64,000 nucleotides of DNA, taken from the NCBI RefSeq assembly GCF_008386695.1, contig NZ_VUOC01000004.1, positions 746,327 to 810,326 on the forward strand, written 5' to 3'. Both the position numbers and the translations under genes were made by a program. Each line of letters begins with the position of its first letter. Within the stretch, counting starts at the first letter, position 1. Below the pieces are notes generated by a model. That model did not search any database. It was not told the DNA's origin and saw only the letters and a program-made list of their open reading frames with translations. Shown here in pieces: positions 9,043 through 17,819 of this stretch. The stretch comes from Chitinophaga agrisoli. Its GTDB lineage: Bacteria; Bacteroidota; Bacteroidia; Chitinophagales; Chitinophagaceae.

Positions 9043-10119
9043 TTAAAATTCCGGCACTTCAATTTCCGGCAGCAGCACTTCCAGTTTTTGTAAGGAGTGA
9101 TAAAAGGCGGCTTCCATCTTTGCCTGTTTGGTGAGCTTAAACAGGAACTGGCGAACGGGGTCCCGGGCTATATAATGTTCCAGCGTGAGACGGGTGGTTT
9201 GCTCGTCTATTTTATCCAGTATATAATGGGTGACCTGTCGTTTCTTTTCATCTGTTTCGCCAAAGACGATACGTGTGGCGGGGTCATAAAAGAAGCTGCT
9301 GGTGTATACGAACTCCTGGCCATGTTCCGTTACCACGCGGTGGCGGGTGCCTACGCCGGGCAGGAAATGGTTCACTTCATCTACCAGCTTCACCCCTTCC
9401 TGCCAGCGGTGACGGAATTCGAAATGTACGGTGGTATAGTAAAGGGATTTGATGTCTACATTGTATTCGCGGGATACGCTTACCATTTTTATCTTATCAG
9501 CCGGCTCCAGCTCCGGGGAGGCGTCTTCCCGGATATCATCCTTTAGCGCGCTGAGTTGGGTATAGTGGAAAGGAATGTTGCCGGTCTCTGTTTGTTTGGC
9601 GCTGGTATTCCAGCGCATCCATTGGGTAAGGCCGGCCGGCTGCTCGTCCTGCAACAGGCTTTCCGTTACCAGCCAGTATTCATGCTGATCAATATCGTTT
9701 TTGAGCAGCTGGTGCGCCACGATAATGTCTTTACCAATCAGCTTGCTGAAGTTCTTTACATTGTAGCTGGTAAACTCCCCGTAATGCGAGATGACCTTGA
9801 GGCTGAGATCAATGGCGGATACGCAGGCGGAACACTGGCACAGACGGCGGTGCTCATAGGCATACAGGTGGCGGTGGAATGCGGTGAACATCTTCTCTAC
9901 CTGGCCGTACAGCTTTTGCAGTTCCAGCGGTGATCCAAACTTGTAAAAAAGGATGGCATCCCCTTCGATCTCGGAGATCTCCAGGCCTGTTTCGTTGGCA
10001 TTGATCAGGATCTCCAGCAGTTCCTGGATAATAAAACGGCTATGCTCAATCTCTGTTTCGTTAACAAACCGGGTAAAGCCACTTATATCCGGAATAAATA
10101 GCAGCCCTTTGTTTTCCAT
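9043..10119 (-). CDS. DUF2652 (cyclase-like) domain fused to SRPBCC domain
   Basis: The N-terminal part (about 1-200) is a DUF2652 domain related to class III nucleotide cyclases. FIPDISGFTRFV supplies an Asp at 11 and EIEGDAILFYKF an Asp at 54, the positions of the two metal-binding Asp residues of cyclases. A CQCSAC cluster (Cys 94, 96, 99) could hold a metal. The C-terminal part (about 230-358) looks like an SRPBCC/polyketide-cyclase lipid-binding fold (VDIKSLYYTTVHFEFRHRW, EFVYTSSFFYDP). Whether it makes a cyclic nucleotide is unknown, because the substrate-binding residues could not be confirmed by eye. No signal peptide is present, so it is cytoplasmic. Confidence 0.75.
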   Translation of the reverse strand: MENKGLLFIPDISGFTRFVNETEIEHSRFIIQELLEILINANETGLEISEIEGDAILFYKFGSPLELQKLYGQVEKMFTAFHRHLYAYEHRRLCQCSACVSAIDLSLKVISHYGEFTSYNVKNFSKLIGKDIIVAHQLLKNDIDQHEYWLVTESLLQDEQPAGLTQWMRWNTSAKQTETGNIPFHYTQLSALKDDIREDASPELEPADKIKMVSVSREYNVDIKSLYYTTVHFEFRHRWQEGVKLVDEVNHFLPGVGTRHRVVTEHGQEFVYTSSFFYDPATRIVFGETDEKKRQVTHYILDKIDEQTTRLTLEHYIARDPVRQFLFKLTKQAKMEAAFYHSLQKLEVLLPEIEVPEF

Positions 10120-10160
10120 TTTTTATTTTAAAGTTACTATAATTCCAAGGGATGGGAAAC

Positions 10161-10186
10161 AAAAAAGCCACTGTTGCCAGTGGCTT
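10161..10186 (-). terminator. Rho-independent terminator of the VOC gene
   Basis: An 8-bp stem (10165-10172 with 10179-10186), a 6-base loop and a run of six A on the plus strand give a stem plus U-tract for minus-strand transcription. It lies 39 bases after the VOC gene stop. Confidence 0.75.
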
Positions 10187-10224
10187 AATGATTTGCTTAC
10201 CCTACCGTTTAAAAGGTCTTGTTA

Positions 10225-10638
10225 TTAACCTTCGTGGGGCGGTGCGGCGTTGGGGTCCATGAACACATATTCCCACAGGTGGCCATCGAGGTCTTCAAAA
10301 CCATGGCTGTACATAAAGCCATAATCCTTTGCCTCCGGATAAGGAGTAGCGCCGCCGGCTGTGGCCTTGCCGATGATATCGTCTACTTCCTGACGGCTGT
10401 CTGTGCTGAGACAGTTGATCACTTCTGTGGTTTTGGTGGCATCCGCAATCTCTTTTTTGATGAAGCCTTTAAAAAACGGCTCCGTAAGCAGCATGTAATA
10501 GATATCCTCGCTGACAATCATACAGGCTGCCTGTTCGTTGGTATACTGGGGATTAAAGGTGTAGCCTAGTTTGCCGAAGAAATCCATTGATTTGTTCAGG
10601 TCTTTTACGGGTAAATTAACAAAGATTTTTGTTGCCAT
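10225..10638 (-). CDS. VOC-family (glyoxalase/dioxygenase fold) protein
   Basis: A 137-residue protein with the paired beta-alpha-beta-beta-beta modules of the vicinal oxygen chelate fold. It opens with FVNLPVKDLNKSMDFFGKLG, and the second module ends in GFEDLDGHLWEYVFMDP, which carries a His and a Glu usual for metal binding. This subgroup is the common Bacteroidota/Proteobacteria 'lactoylglutathione lyase-like' relative whose substrate is mostly unknown. It is a single gene with its own terminator. Confidence 0.82.
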   Translation of the reverse strand: MATKIFVNLPVKDLNKSMDFFGKLGYTFNPQYTNEQAACMIVSEDIYYMLLTEPFFKGFIKKEIADATKTTEVINCLSTDSRQEVDDIIGKATAGGATPYPEAKDYGFMYSHGFEDLDGHLWEYVFMDPNAAPPHEG

Positions 10639-10738
10639 GATTTTGCGCGTTTAAGTTTATGATGCAAACATACAGCGATTGCGGAAAACGGATCGCGTGT
10701 GAACCCGACATTTTGAGGGGCTGTTCACGACATGCCGT

Positions 10739-11539
10739 TTAATAGCTGCCATCGCTGATACGAAACCTATCCAGTCTTACCTCATCCTTCTTATCAAGTA
10801 AGTGCATAAAGGGCTTCTCCCCTATGTAGCTGGCCCAGTACGTGAAGCTGCTGGCGGGCCCCAGGATATAGTCACACTGCGACATCAGGTAATGATCTGC
10901 CACCACGGGGTTGTCAGAGATGGTTACGTTGCCAAATGTACGGATATACAGTTCCTTATCCAGCGCATCGTCATTGGTGAAGATGATCACTTTACAGGGT
11001 TTGCCGATACTGGCTTTGAACTGGCTGATCTTTTCCAGGTAGGTATCGTCCTCAAAATAGAATACGCCGTTATAGAACTCTTTATAATCGCCGCGCCGGA
11101 TGTGCAGGGCCAGGATCACCTCATCCGGCGAGGTCCGTTGCAGGTATTTATCGCGCAGGGCCTGTTTGTCGATGGCGGGATCAAAGAGGTGCTGGTACAG
11201 CTGGCGGTATTTTGGCACTGTTTCTATGCTGCGGAAGAACCAGCCTTCGCAGAACAGTTTGCGGCCGCGCAGCAGCTGTAGTTTTTCGCGGTAAGCGGGG
11301 CGCTGCTCCTGGTCGTCGAAGTTAAGGACGTTCATCATCCGCAGCCATTTGAGCGGCCGGAACAGCTGCCATCCTGTGTAATCCAGCTTAGCTTTGCGCA
11401 GGTTGGGATAATCGTTGTAATACTTCTTCAGCCGGGGATTACGGAACGGGATATTATGTTCCCTGCAAAAGGAGTCCAGGTGGATAAACTGGATAAAATT
11501 GTTGCTTGTCTGACCATACAGACTGGTAAGCACGACCAT
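10739..11539 (-). CDS. GT11-like (alpha-1,2-fucosyltransferase family) glycosyltransferase
   Basis: The 266 residues contain the GT11 hallmark HIRRGDY at about residues 145-151, the peptide that binds GDP-fucose in this family. The N-terminal TSLYGQTSNNFIQFIHLDSF replaces the usual GGLGNQLFQYA segment. A late motif, MSQCDYILGPASSFTYWASY, matches the third conserved block (S-FSWWAA). The divergent N-terminal block makes the exact sugar and linkage uncertain. It is probably cytoplasmic, acting on surface glycan precursors. The gene stands alone between the VOC and START genes. Confidence 0.72.
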   Translation of the reverse strand: MVVLTSLYGQTSNNFIQFIHLDSFCREHNIPFRNPRLKKYYNDYPNLRKAKLDYTGWQLFRPLKWLRMMNVLNFDDQEQRPAYREKLQLLRGRKLFCEGWFFRSIETVPKYRQLYQHLFDPAIDKQALRDKYLQRTSPDEVILALHIRRGDYKEFYNGVFYFEDDTYLEKISQFKASIGKPCKVIIFTNDDALDKELYIRTFGNVTISDNPVVADHYLMSQCDYILGPASSFTYWASYIGEKPFMHLLDKKDEVRLDRFRISDGSY

Positions 11540-11644
11540 GGGTCTTCTTATTTCAAGGTATAGTAATAGGGTTTCCTGCCGTACAGTTACTTCAGGTCAG
11601 GGCAAATATAATGCGGCGGTTTTTAACGTGCAAGGGATTGCCGG

Positions 11645-12289
11645 CTAGTCTACTATGAAAGGCAGATGAACATCCTGGTAAGCAGGTTTCTGCAACTGCA
11701 GTTTCAGTTTTTTGAATGTCTCTGACGGGCCTTTGGTGGCAAACAGGTTTACGAGCCAGGCGGGCAGGCTGCCGCCGGGATCTGTTTCCAGCGTGTAGTC
11801 TATAGTCACCGTTTTTTTGCCAACGGGTGTGATGACCCAATGGCCATAAGAGCGCTGCACGCGTACAATATTCTTTTTCTCCGGCACATAGTCCGCCACG
11901 GTGGGCCCGTTGATGGTGACCACCTTTGTCTGCGGGTCCTGGGAAGTAATGAGATGGGCCACAAAATCGCGGTTGCTGAGGGGCCACGGCAGGCTTACTT
12001 CTGAATAGTAGAAAAGCTCCGAAGGGCTGACCTGTTTTAACAACGTGCTGGATTTGGTACTGTAGACCCATTCGGCCCCGGTGTTAACGTCTAAAATAAC
12101 GGCTACCAGCTGGGATAAAGTGGCTGGTACGGTACAGCGTACCCGGATGGCTTTAAAGGGGGAGCTCTCTACGTTCTTTGTGTAAATCTCGACATCTCCT
12201 TCATGGGCCTTTAAGGTCCATTTGGACTGTCCGTTGGCGTATAGGCAGACTATTAATGCCACACAGGTTAAGATCATTCGCTTGTTCAT
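11645..12289 (-). CDS. Secreted START/SRPBCC-domain lipid-binding protein
   Basis: The ATG at 12289 is chosen over a longer frame from 12337 because it begins a signal peptide (MNKRMILTCVALIVCLYANG). The mature protein is START-like: KWTLKAHEGDVEIYTKNVES, then LVAVILDVNTGAEWV, LPWPLSNRDFV and the C-terminal helix SETFKKLKLQL. Exported START proteins of Bacteroidota are thought to bind lipids or other hydrophobic ligands. The ligand here is unknown. It follows the terminator of the large PUL and is probably expressed separately. Confidence 0.8.
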   Translation of the reverse strand: MNKRMILTCVALIVCLYANGQSKWTLKAHEGDVEIYTKNVESSPFKAIRVRCTVPATLSQLVAVILDVNTGAEWVYSTKSSTLLKQVSPSELFYYSEVSLPWPLSNRDFVAHLITSQDPQTKVVTINGPTVADYVPEKKNIVRVQRSYGHWVITPVGKKTVTIDYTLETDPGGSLPAWLVNLFATKGPSETFKKLKLQLQKPAYQDVHLPFIVD

Positions 12290-12458
12290 ATGCAATAAGG
12301 CCAGGTTGATAGCGTCTAATTCCTTTCTGAGCAACAAAATTACGGAGGAATGGGGATTTATCGCCTTAAAATAAATGGGATACTAAGCGATTAGTTTACA
12401 GGCATTTAGCTTTTGCTTTGGTGGGATGGTTACCTTTAGAAAGTGCGTTATCAAGATA

Positions 12459-12490
12459 AAAACAATGGGCCGGCTTGAATAAGCCAGCCC
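12459..12490 (-). terminator. Terminator at the end of the PUL
   Basis: A 10-bp stem with one mismatch (12467-12476 with 12481-12490) and a 4-base loop is followed, in minus-strand transcription, by a U-rich tract. It starts 10 bases after the stop of the esterase gene, closing the long minus-strand operon. Confidence 0.7.
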
Positions 12491-12500
12491 TTTCTTCACG

Positions 12501-13943
12501 CTATTGAACAATGAAAAGCGCATGGGTCTTTGCGCTCAGAATAAACGTTACGATAGGCGCCGGATTAGGCAGGCTATGCGGATGATGTTTAAACCCGGGT
12601 TTGTGCATCACCGTTATTTCCCCGCCGGCTTCCTTGAAACGCCGCTCAAATAATAAGGTATTTTCTTCCGGCGGCACCGCTTCATCTGCATCTGCACACA
12701 GGATGAGGACCGGGTATTTGCCGGCCACAATTTCTTTGATCTTATCTACCGGGCTGCCTTTAAACTGGCGCAACTGCTCATCGGTAGTAATGTTATAATC
12801 CTCTTTAAATTGGGCCAGCACAGGAGGATCTGCCGGACGGCCGCCCAGCAGCCCCATGGGCCAGCTTTTAAGGTCCAGCACGGGATTATCTATATACACG
12901 CAGGCTACCTTATCCGGGTTCGCCGCCGCCCAGTTGAGCACATAGATACCGCCGCGGCTCATACCTTCCATGGCGGCCTTTTTCCCCAGCCCGGCTTTTT
13001 GCAGCAGGGCGTAGAACTGGTTCCAGGTATTGATAGCTACGGAGTTGCCCAGCAGCTCCGCCACATCGCAGTATACTACGTGAAAGCCTCTTTCCAGCAG
13101 GGCAATATCTGTTTGCGGCTCATGGCCCCAGAAACGCGCCCGCCAGATCCAGGGATGGCCTTTGGCAGCGATGGTGGGTTTTACCACTTTACAGGCATGG
13201 CCATTGAGGGTAAAGTCCGCGCAGGCATAGCCGTAAAAGGAGCTGGTGGTACTGGTTTGTGTGATATGCGGAAAGATATCGAACTGCCGGTCCTGTGGCA
13301 CTATTAGCTGGGCATACAGGCGTTTGGCCATGATACCGGAGCCTTCCGCGTTAGGGTGGATCTTATCCGGGAACAGGGCCGGTTTATCTACCAGCAAGGA
13401 ATGCATATCCAGTATTTCCAGGTGTTGTTCATAAGCCACCTCCTGTAAACGGGGGATCACATCGCGCATGATCACCCGGTCCCAGATGCCGGTAGTATCT
13501 GTTACAAAGGACACTACGGGCAAGAGCAGGATGATACGCGGATGCGAGGGCAGTTGCGCAAAGGCCTGCACCATATCTCTGCAATCCTGCTGGTACCCGC
13601 TGAGGTGCACGCGGTTTATTAGCTTGGCATCGTTGCCGCCCAGGTCTATGAAAACGATATCCGGGTTGCTTTGCAGTGCCTGCTGATATTCTTTAGTGGC
13701 CCAATAGGGATGGTCTCCCTTACGCAGCATGGTGGTACCGCTTACGCCGTAATTGCTGACTGCATAACCGTTGCCTAACATGGTTTGCAGCTGGGCGGGA
13801 AAAGCGTTGTGCTCCCGGTCATTTACGGTGGCGCCATAGGTGATGCTGGCGCCTATACAGGCCACTTTCTTAATGGCCCGTACAGGAAACGCAGCGGATA
13901 TTATAATAATAAACAGGACAGTCTGCTTCATGATCATTTGCAT
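12501..13943 (-). CDS. SGNH esterase fused to alpha/beta hydrolase
   Basis: Two hydrolase units lie in one chain of about 480 residues. The N-terminal half is SGNH/GDSL-like: block I IGASITYGA (Ser ~33), block III DLGGNDAK and block V DKIHPNAEG (Asp/His ~192-195). The C-terminal half is an alpha/beta hydrolase: nucleophile elbow GMSRGG (Ser ~327), Asp in CADADEAVPP (~417) and His in FKHHPHS (~452). Such two-domain enzymes are expected to deacylate glycans. The start is uncertain between ATGs at 13943, 13937 and 13931; all begin the same signal peptide. It is the last gene of the PUL, 16 bases after GH95. Both triads look intact. Confidence 0.82.
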   Translation of the reverse strand: MQMIMKQTVLFIIIISAAFPVRAIKKVACIGASITYGATVNDREHNAFPAQLQTMLGNGYAVSNYGVSGTTMLRKGDHPYWATKEYQQALQSNPDIVFIDLGGNDAKLINRVHLSGYQQDCRDMVQAFAQLPSHPRIILLLPVVSFVTDTTGIWDRVIMRDVIPRLQEVAYEQHLEILDMHSLLVDKPALFPDKIHPNAEGSGIMAKRLYAQLIVPQDRQFDIFPHITQTSTTSSFYGYACADFTLNGHACKVVKPTIAAKGHPWIWRARFWGHEPQTDIALLERGFHVVYCDVAELLGNSVAINTWNQFYALLQKAGLGKKAAMEGMSRGGIYVLNWAAANPDKVACVYIDNPVLDLKSWPMGLLGGRPADPPVLAQFKEDYNITTDEQLRQFKGSPVDKIKEIVAGKYPVLILCADADEAVPPEENTLLFERRFKEAGGEITVMHKPGFKHHPHSLPNPAPIVTFILSAKTHALFIVQ

Positions 13944-13959
13944 AGCTGTTTTAAGATGC

Positions 13960-16431
13960 TTACCCACGGGTAAACGTATACGTTTTGCCGGGCTGGGTAG
14001 CCACATCATATAACACCGTTTCCTTTAGCCCCGGCGCGGGCAGTTTAACCTTATCAGATACAATGGTTGGCGCGGTAGCATCTGTACGGAAAAACGGGTT
14101 CGGGTTATTAGACGACAAAACCTGTGATAAACCTTTGCCCGTTAATACATTTGGCACCCGCAGGCGCAAATTGCCGCCCAGGGTGGAGCGGATACTGAGT
14201 TTTACCAGCTGTCCTTTTTCCCAAACCATCTCCTGGATCTCAAAGCCACCGCGGGCCCGCAGGCCGCTTACATGGCCCTGCTGCCAATCGTCCGGCAGGG
14301 CGGGTAATAGGTTCACCGTGCCATCGTGACTTTGCAGCAGCATTTCTGTAATGCCCGCTGTGCAGCCAAAATTGCCATCTATCTGGAAAGGCGGGTGCGC
14401 ATCAAACAGGTTATCGTAGGTACCGCCGCCGCTGTTCTCTCCCTTGTTAAGGCCGGCAGGCGTAAGCTGGTTCTTTATCAGCTGCCAGGCATGGTTACCA
14501 TCCAGCAGGCGGGCCCAGAGGTTTACTTTCCAGCCCATAGACCAGCCGGTGGAGATATCGCCGCGTTGTACCAGGGTGGTGCGGGCGGCGTCAAACAGTT
14601 CCGGGGTGCGGTAGGGCGATACCTGGCTGGCCGGGTACAGGCCAAACAGGTGGGAAACGTGGCGGTGTTTATCCTGCGGGTTATCCAGGTCCTGCAGCCA
14701 CTCCTGCAACTGGCCATACTGGCCAACCTGCATAGGCGGCAGGCGTTTGCGCGCGGCCGTTACCTTAGCGATGAAGTCCTTATCCATATTCAGGGCTTCC
14801 GCCGCATGGATGGTGTTGGTGAAGAGATCAAAGACCAGCTGGTTATCCATCGTGGCACCTGCCGTGATAGAAACCCCGGGATGCGCCTTAGGGCTGTTTT
14901 CCGGCGAGATGGACGGCACTACCACCAGCCATTGGTGGGTTGGCTCTGGTACCATATAATCCAGGTAGAACTGCGCGGCTCCTTTTAAAGCCGGGTATAC
15001 GGTCTGCAGGTATTGTTTATCTCCGTTGTACAGGTATTTCTCCCAGAGGTGCCGGCTTAGCCAGGCGCCACCCATGGGCCAGATAGCATAAAAGATAGGG
15101 TCCACGGGGCCGGTTATACGCCAGAGGTCTGTATTGTGGTGGGTTACCCATCCGCCGGCCCCATACATGACGCGGGCGGTTTCCTGCCCGGTAACGGAGA
15201 GGTCCTTTACCATCTGTACCAGTGGCTGGGCCATTTCCGGGAGATTAGTTTCCTCAGCCGGCCAATAATTCATTTCTGTATTAATGTTGATGGTATACTT
15301 GCTGCCCCAGGGCGGATCCATTTTGTTGTTCCAGAGGCCCTGTAAGGTAGCAGGCTGGCCTCCCGGCTGTGAAGCTGCGATCAACAAATAACGGCCAAAC
15401 TGGAAGTATAAGGTAACGAGCTGCGGATCGTTGGCGTGGGCAAAATCATGCAGGCGGACGTCTGTGGGATTCTTTATGGAATCTGTAGTACCGAGGTCCA
15501 GCTGCACGCGGTTAAAGTAGCGTTGATAAGCGCTAATATGTTCTTTAAGCAGCTGTGGATAATCCTTTCCCATGGCCTGTTGCAGGTAAGCGGCCGCACG
15601 TTTGGTCTCGTCTGCACTGATATCCGCATAGTTCACGAAGTTGGTAGCGATGGAGATATACAGCGTTACGGCATTGGCATTGTTTACGCTGATGGTTTCG
15701 CCGGTGGGTGTTATCTTCCCTCCTGTTGCTTTTATCTTTACTAATGACTGGAACTTTACTTTGCCGGGCACGCCTTCTTTATCACTGCTGATGCCGGAGA
15801 GCTGTAATTCATCATTACCTTTTGCGGTGATGGTTGACTTATGTTCGCTGTGCAGGGAGGCGGTAAAACTGATGCTGCCGGGTTTACTGGCGGTCAGGCG
15901 TACTACGATGGCCTGCGCGGGTACGGAGGCCAGCACCTCGCGGGTAAAGCTGATACCATTTACCGCGTAGGTGGTTTTGGTGACAGCCGTCTGCAGGTTG
16001 AGCTCGCGGTAATAACCGCTTACGTTCTCATGACCGGGAAAATCCAGGTACAGCTCCCCTACCGTCTGGTATTTCATGCCGTTGGCTTTTTTGGTCTGGA
16101 CCGTTTGTCCGGCCAGCTGGCTGGCTTCTTTGAACTTATTATCAAAGATCAGGCGGCGGATCTCCGGCAGGGCTGCCCTGGCGTCTGGATTGTCGTTGCG
16201 GTTAGGGCTGCCGCTCCATACGGTAGATTCATTCAGCTGGATGATCTCGCGTTCCGTATTGCCGTATACCATTGCGCCCAGGCGGCCGTTGCCCACGGGC
16301 AGCGCTGCTTCCCATACCTTGCCGGCGGGTTTGTTATACCACAGCTTCAGGTTGTTTTGCTGCGCGGCTACCGGGATGGCCCCAAGCGCCAGTAACAGGC
16401 ATACGGCGATACTGTTTTTCAAACTCATCAT
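13960..16431 (-). CDS. GH95 alpha-L-fucosidase / alpha-L-galactosidase
   Basis: The 823 residues match GH95 along the whole chain. A signal peptide is followed by LWYNKPAGKVWEAALPVGNG and IIQLNESTVWSG in the N-terminal beta domain. The (alpha/alpha)6 barrel carries NINTEMNYWPAEETNLPEM at about 382-400, which supplies the catalytic Asn pair of this family, and FQIDGNFGCTAG near 685, whose Asp is the likely base partner. GH95 enzymes invert alpha-1,2-fucosides, and some act on alpha-L-galactosides. The enzyme is probably periplasmic. It is 9 bases downstream of the GH71/99-like gene and part of the same operon. Confidence 0.93.
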   Translation of the reverse strand: MMSLKNSIAVCLLLALGAIPVAAQQNNLKLWYNKPAGKVWEAALPVGNGRLGAMVYGNTEREIIQLNESTVWSGSPNRNDNPDARAALPEIRRLIFDNKFKEASQLAGQTVQTKKANGMKYQTVGELYLDFPGHENVSGYYRELNLQTAVTKTTYAVNGISFTREVLASVPAQAIVVRLTASKPGSISFTASLHSEHKSTITAKGNDELQLSGISSDKEGVPGKVKFQSLVKIKATGGKITPTGETISVNNANAVTLYISIATNFVNYADISADETKRAAAYLQQAMGKDYPQLLKEHISAYQRYFNRVQLDLGTTDSIKNPTDVRLHDFAHANDPQLVTLYFQFGRYLLIAASQPGGQPATLQGLWNNKMDPPWGSKYTININTEMNYWPAEETNLPEMAQPLVQMVKDLSVTGQETARVMYGAGGWVTHHNTDLWRITGPVDPIFYAIWPMGGAWLSRHLWEKYLYNGDKQYLQTVYPALKGAAQFYLDYMVPEPTHQWLVVVPSISPENSPKAHPGVSITAGATMDNQLVFDLFTNTIHAAEALNMDKDFIAKVTAARKRLPPMQVGQYGQLQEWLQDLDNPQDKHRHVSHLFGLYPASQVSPYRTPELFDAARTTLVQRGDISTGWSMGWKVNLWARLLDGNHAWQLIKNQLTPAGLNKGENSGGGTYDNLFDAHPPFQIDGNFGCTAGITEMLLQSHDGTVNLLPALPDDWQQGHVSGLRARGGFEIQEMVWEKGQLVKLSIRSTLGGNLRLRVPNVLTGKGLSQVLSSNNPNPFFRTDATAPTIVSDKVKLPAPGLKETVLYDVATQPGKTYTFTRG

Positions 16432-16440
16432 AGCGTGTGT

Positions 16441-17748
16441 TTAATGCTTATTGATCGTAGAGAAGTCTTCTTTATTGGGCGCCTCTCCCCTAACCACCTG
16501 GCTGGTAATGCCAGCCAGTGTGAGGTACCAGTCAGACGGGAGGTTCTTTCCATCCTGGTCCAGTGATACAAAGCTGGCGTTTGCCGGTTTGCTGGCAGTG
16601 GTGGGCGCTACTTTAAACATGGCGGTACCTTCATCCACTTCGTCATACATGGCAATGTAGACCATGTTCACACCGGCTTTCACTACGTTGTAGGATTGCC
16701 GCCAGAAGAATTGTCCGCCGTTGCGCGGGATCTGGTTAAAAGGCGTTCTGCCATGGCGGAGATTATACCAGGAGAAACCCGGCCATATCACCGGCATGTA
16801 ATCTATTTTTTGCTGATCACAGTAAGCTTTATCCGGCACTACGGAAGTGCTGGCAAATTTATCTGCGCCTTCCTGATCCTTGTACCGTCCTACGGACCAG
16901 GGGCTGATGACATCCAGTTTGTTATAGATGGTTTTCCACGGGTCTGTATGCCCCAGCCAGGTATTGTTCAAACCGCCCATGATGGTAGCGCGGTATTTTG
17001 TTTCCGCGCTGTTGTGGAACCAATCCAGCAGGGAATCTGTACCGGCAGCAGTAGCAAAGGTAGTATGGTCAAAGCCCAGGCCCCAGATGGCCACCAGGGG
17101 TTTGCCTTTATGATGGAGATAAGACTTGCCTTTTGTTACGTTCAATGAGTCTACCAGGTATTTCCAATCTGCGGTTATCAGCTCGCGCCAGCGGGGACCC
17201 GCGCCGGAAATATCGTACATGATACAGTATACGCGGTCATATTTTTCGCTGGCCCGCTGTACGTTACGCACTACCTGGTTAAAGTGTTTGCGGCCATTAG
17301 CGCCTTTTATTTCTGTCACGAAACGTTGTTCAAATACACCGTCCAATGCATGCTCCTGCATCCATTTAAAATGGAGGTCTACGGTAGCGTATTTATAGGC
17401 GGAGAACAGCTTGGCTTTTTTACCATCGGCATAAGACATGTTAGTAGCTTCCAGGGCCTGGACCGGGTACTCGCTCATATCCGGCCAGTAGTCGAAGGTG
17501 GCGTGGGCGGAGTCTGGTTCGTTGTTGCGGAACCAGTGTTTCCAGGCGCCGTTGCCGGAACCGTCGTTGGGGGTGCCAAACCATCCCTGGTAGCCGAACA
17601 TCACTTTTTTATCGAGGGTAGCCGGATCGGGTTTGTAGGATGTATTGTTTATGTGTGTGGCATTTGAAGGCGGCAGGGGCTGCTGCCTGCTGCTAAGCGC
17701 AAATAACAAGATAGCGGCCATAAACAGGCCGGGAATGTACCGTTCCAT
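16441..17748 (-). CDS. GH71/99-like glycoside hydrolase
   Basis: The 435 residues match the family annotated as GH71/99-like (also 'xylosidase/arabinosidase') in Bacteroidota. Marks include KVMFGYQGWFGTPNDGSG near the start, HFKWMQEHALDGVFEQRFVT, KPLVAIWGLGFDH and DVISPWSVGRY, followed by MPVIWPGFSWYNL. The Glu/Asp-rich barrel strands resemble those of GH99 endo-alpha-mannosidases, which would suit the neighbouring GH92. The N-terminus is hydrophobic (MERYIPGLFMAAILLFALSS), so it is secreted or membrane-tethered. Activity is an inference from the family, not shown by a residue-level match. Confidence 0.8.
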   Translation of the reverse strand: MERYIPGLFMAAILLFALSSRQQPLPPSNATHINNTSYKPDPATLDKKVMFGYQGWFGTPNDGSGNGAWKHWFRNNEPDSAHATFDYWPDMSEYPVQALEATNMSYADGKKAKLFSAYKYATVDLHFKWMQEHALDGVFEQRFVTEIKGANGRKHFNQVVRNVQRASEKYDRVYCIMYDISGAGPRWRELITADWKYLVDSLNVTKGKSYLHHKGKPLVAIWGLGFDHTTFATAAGTDSLLDWFHNSAETKYRATIMGGLNNTWLGHTDPWKTIYNKLDVISPWSVGRYKDQEGADKFASTSVVPDKAYCDQQKIDYMPVIWPGFSWYNLRHGRTPFNQIPRNGGQFFWRQSYNVVKAGVNMVYIAMYDEVDEGTAMFKVAPTTASKPANASFVSLDQDGKNLPSDWYLTLAGITSQVVRGEAPNKEDFSTINKH

Positions 17749-17775
17749 GCGTGAAATTTATTTGATGCGGAGGCT

Positions 17776-17812
17776 GAGATCAGTAAAGACATTCCATGCC
17801 CTTACTGATCTC
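17776..17812 (-). other. Intra-operon hairpin between GH92 and the GH71/99-like gene
   Basis: A perfect 11-bp inverted repeat (17776-17786 with 17802-17812) with a 15-base loop and no U-run follows the GH92 stop codon. It may set mRNA stability or processing rather than end transcription. Confidence 0.5.
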
Positions 17813-17819
17813 TGTCCCC

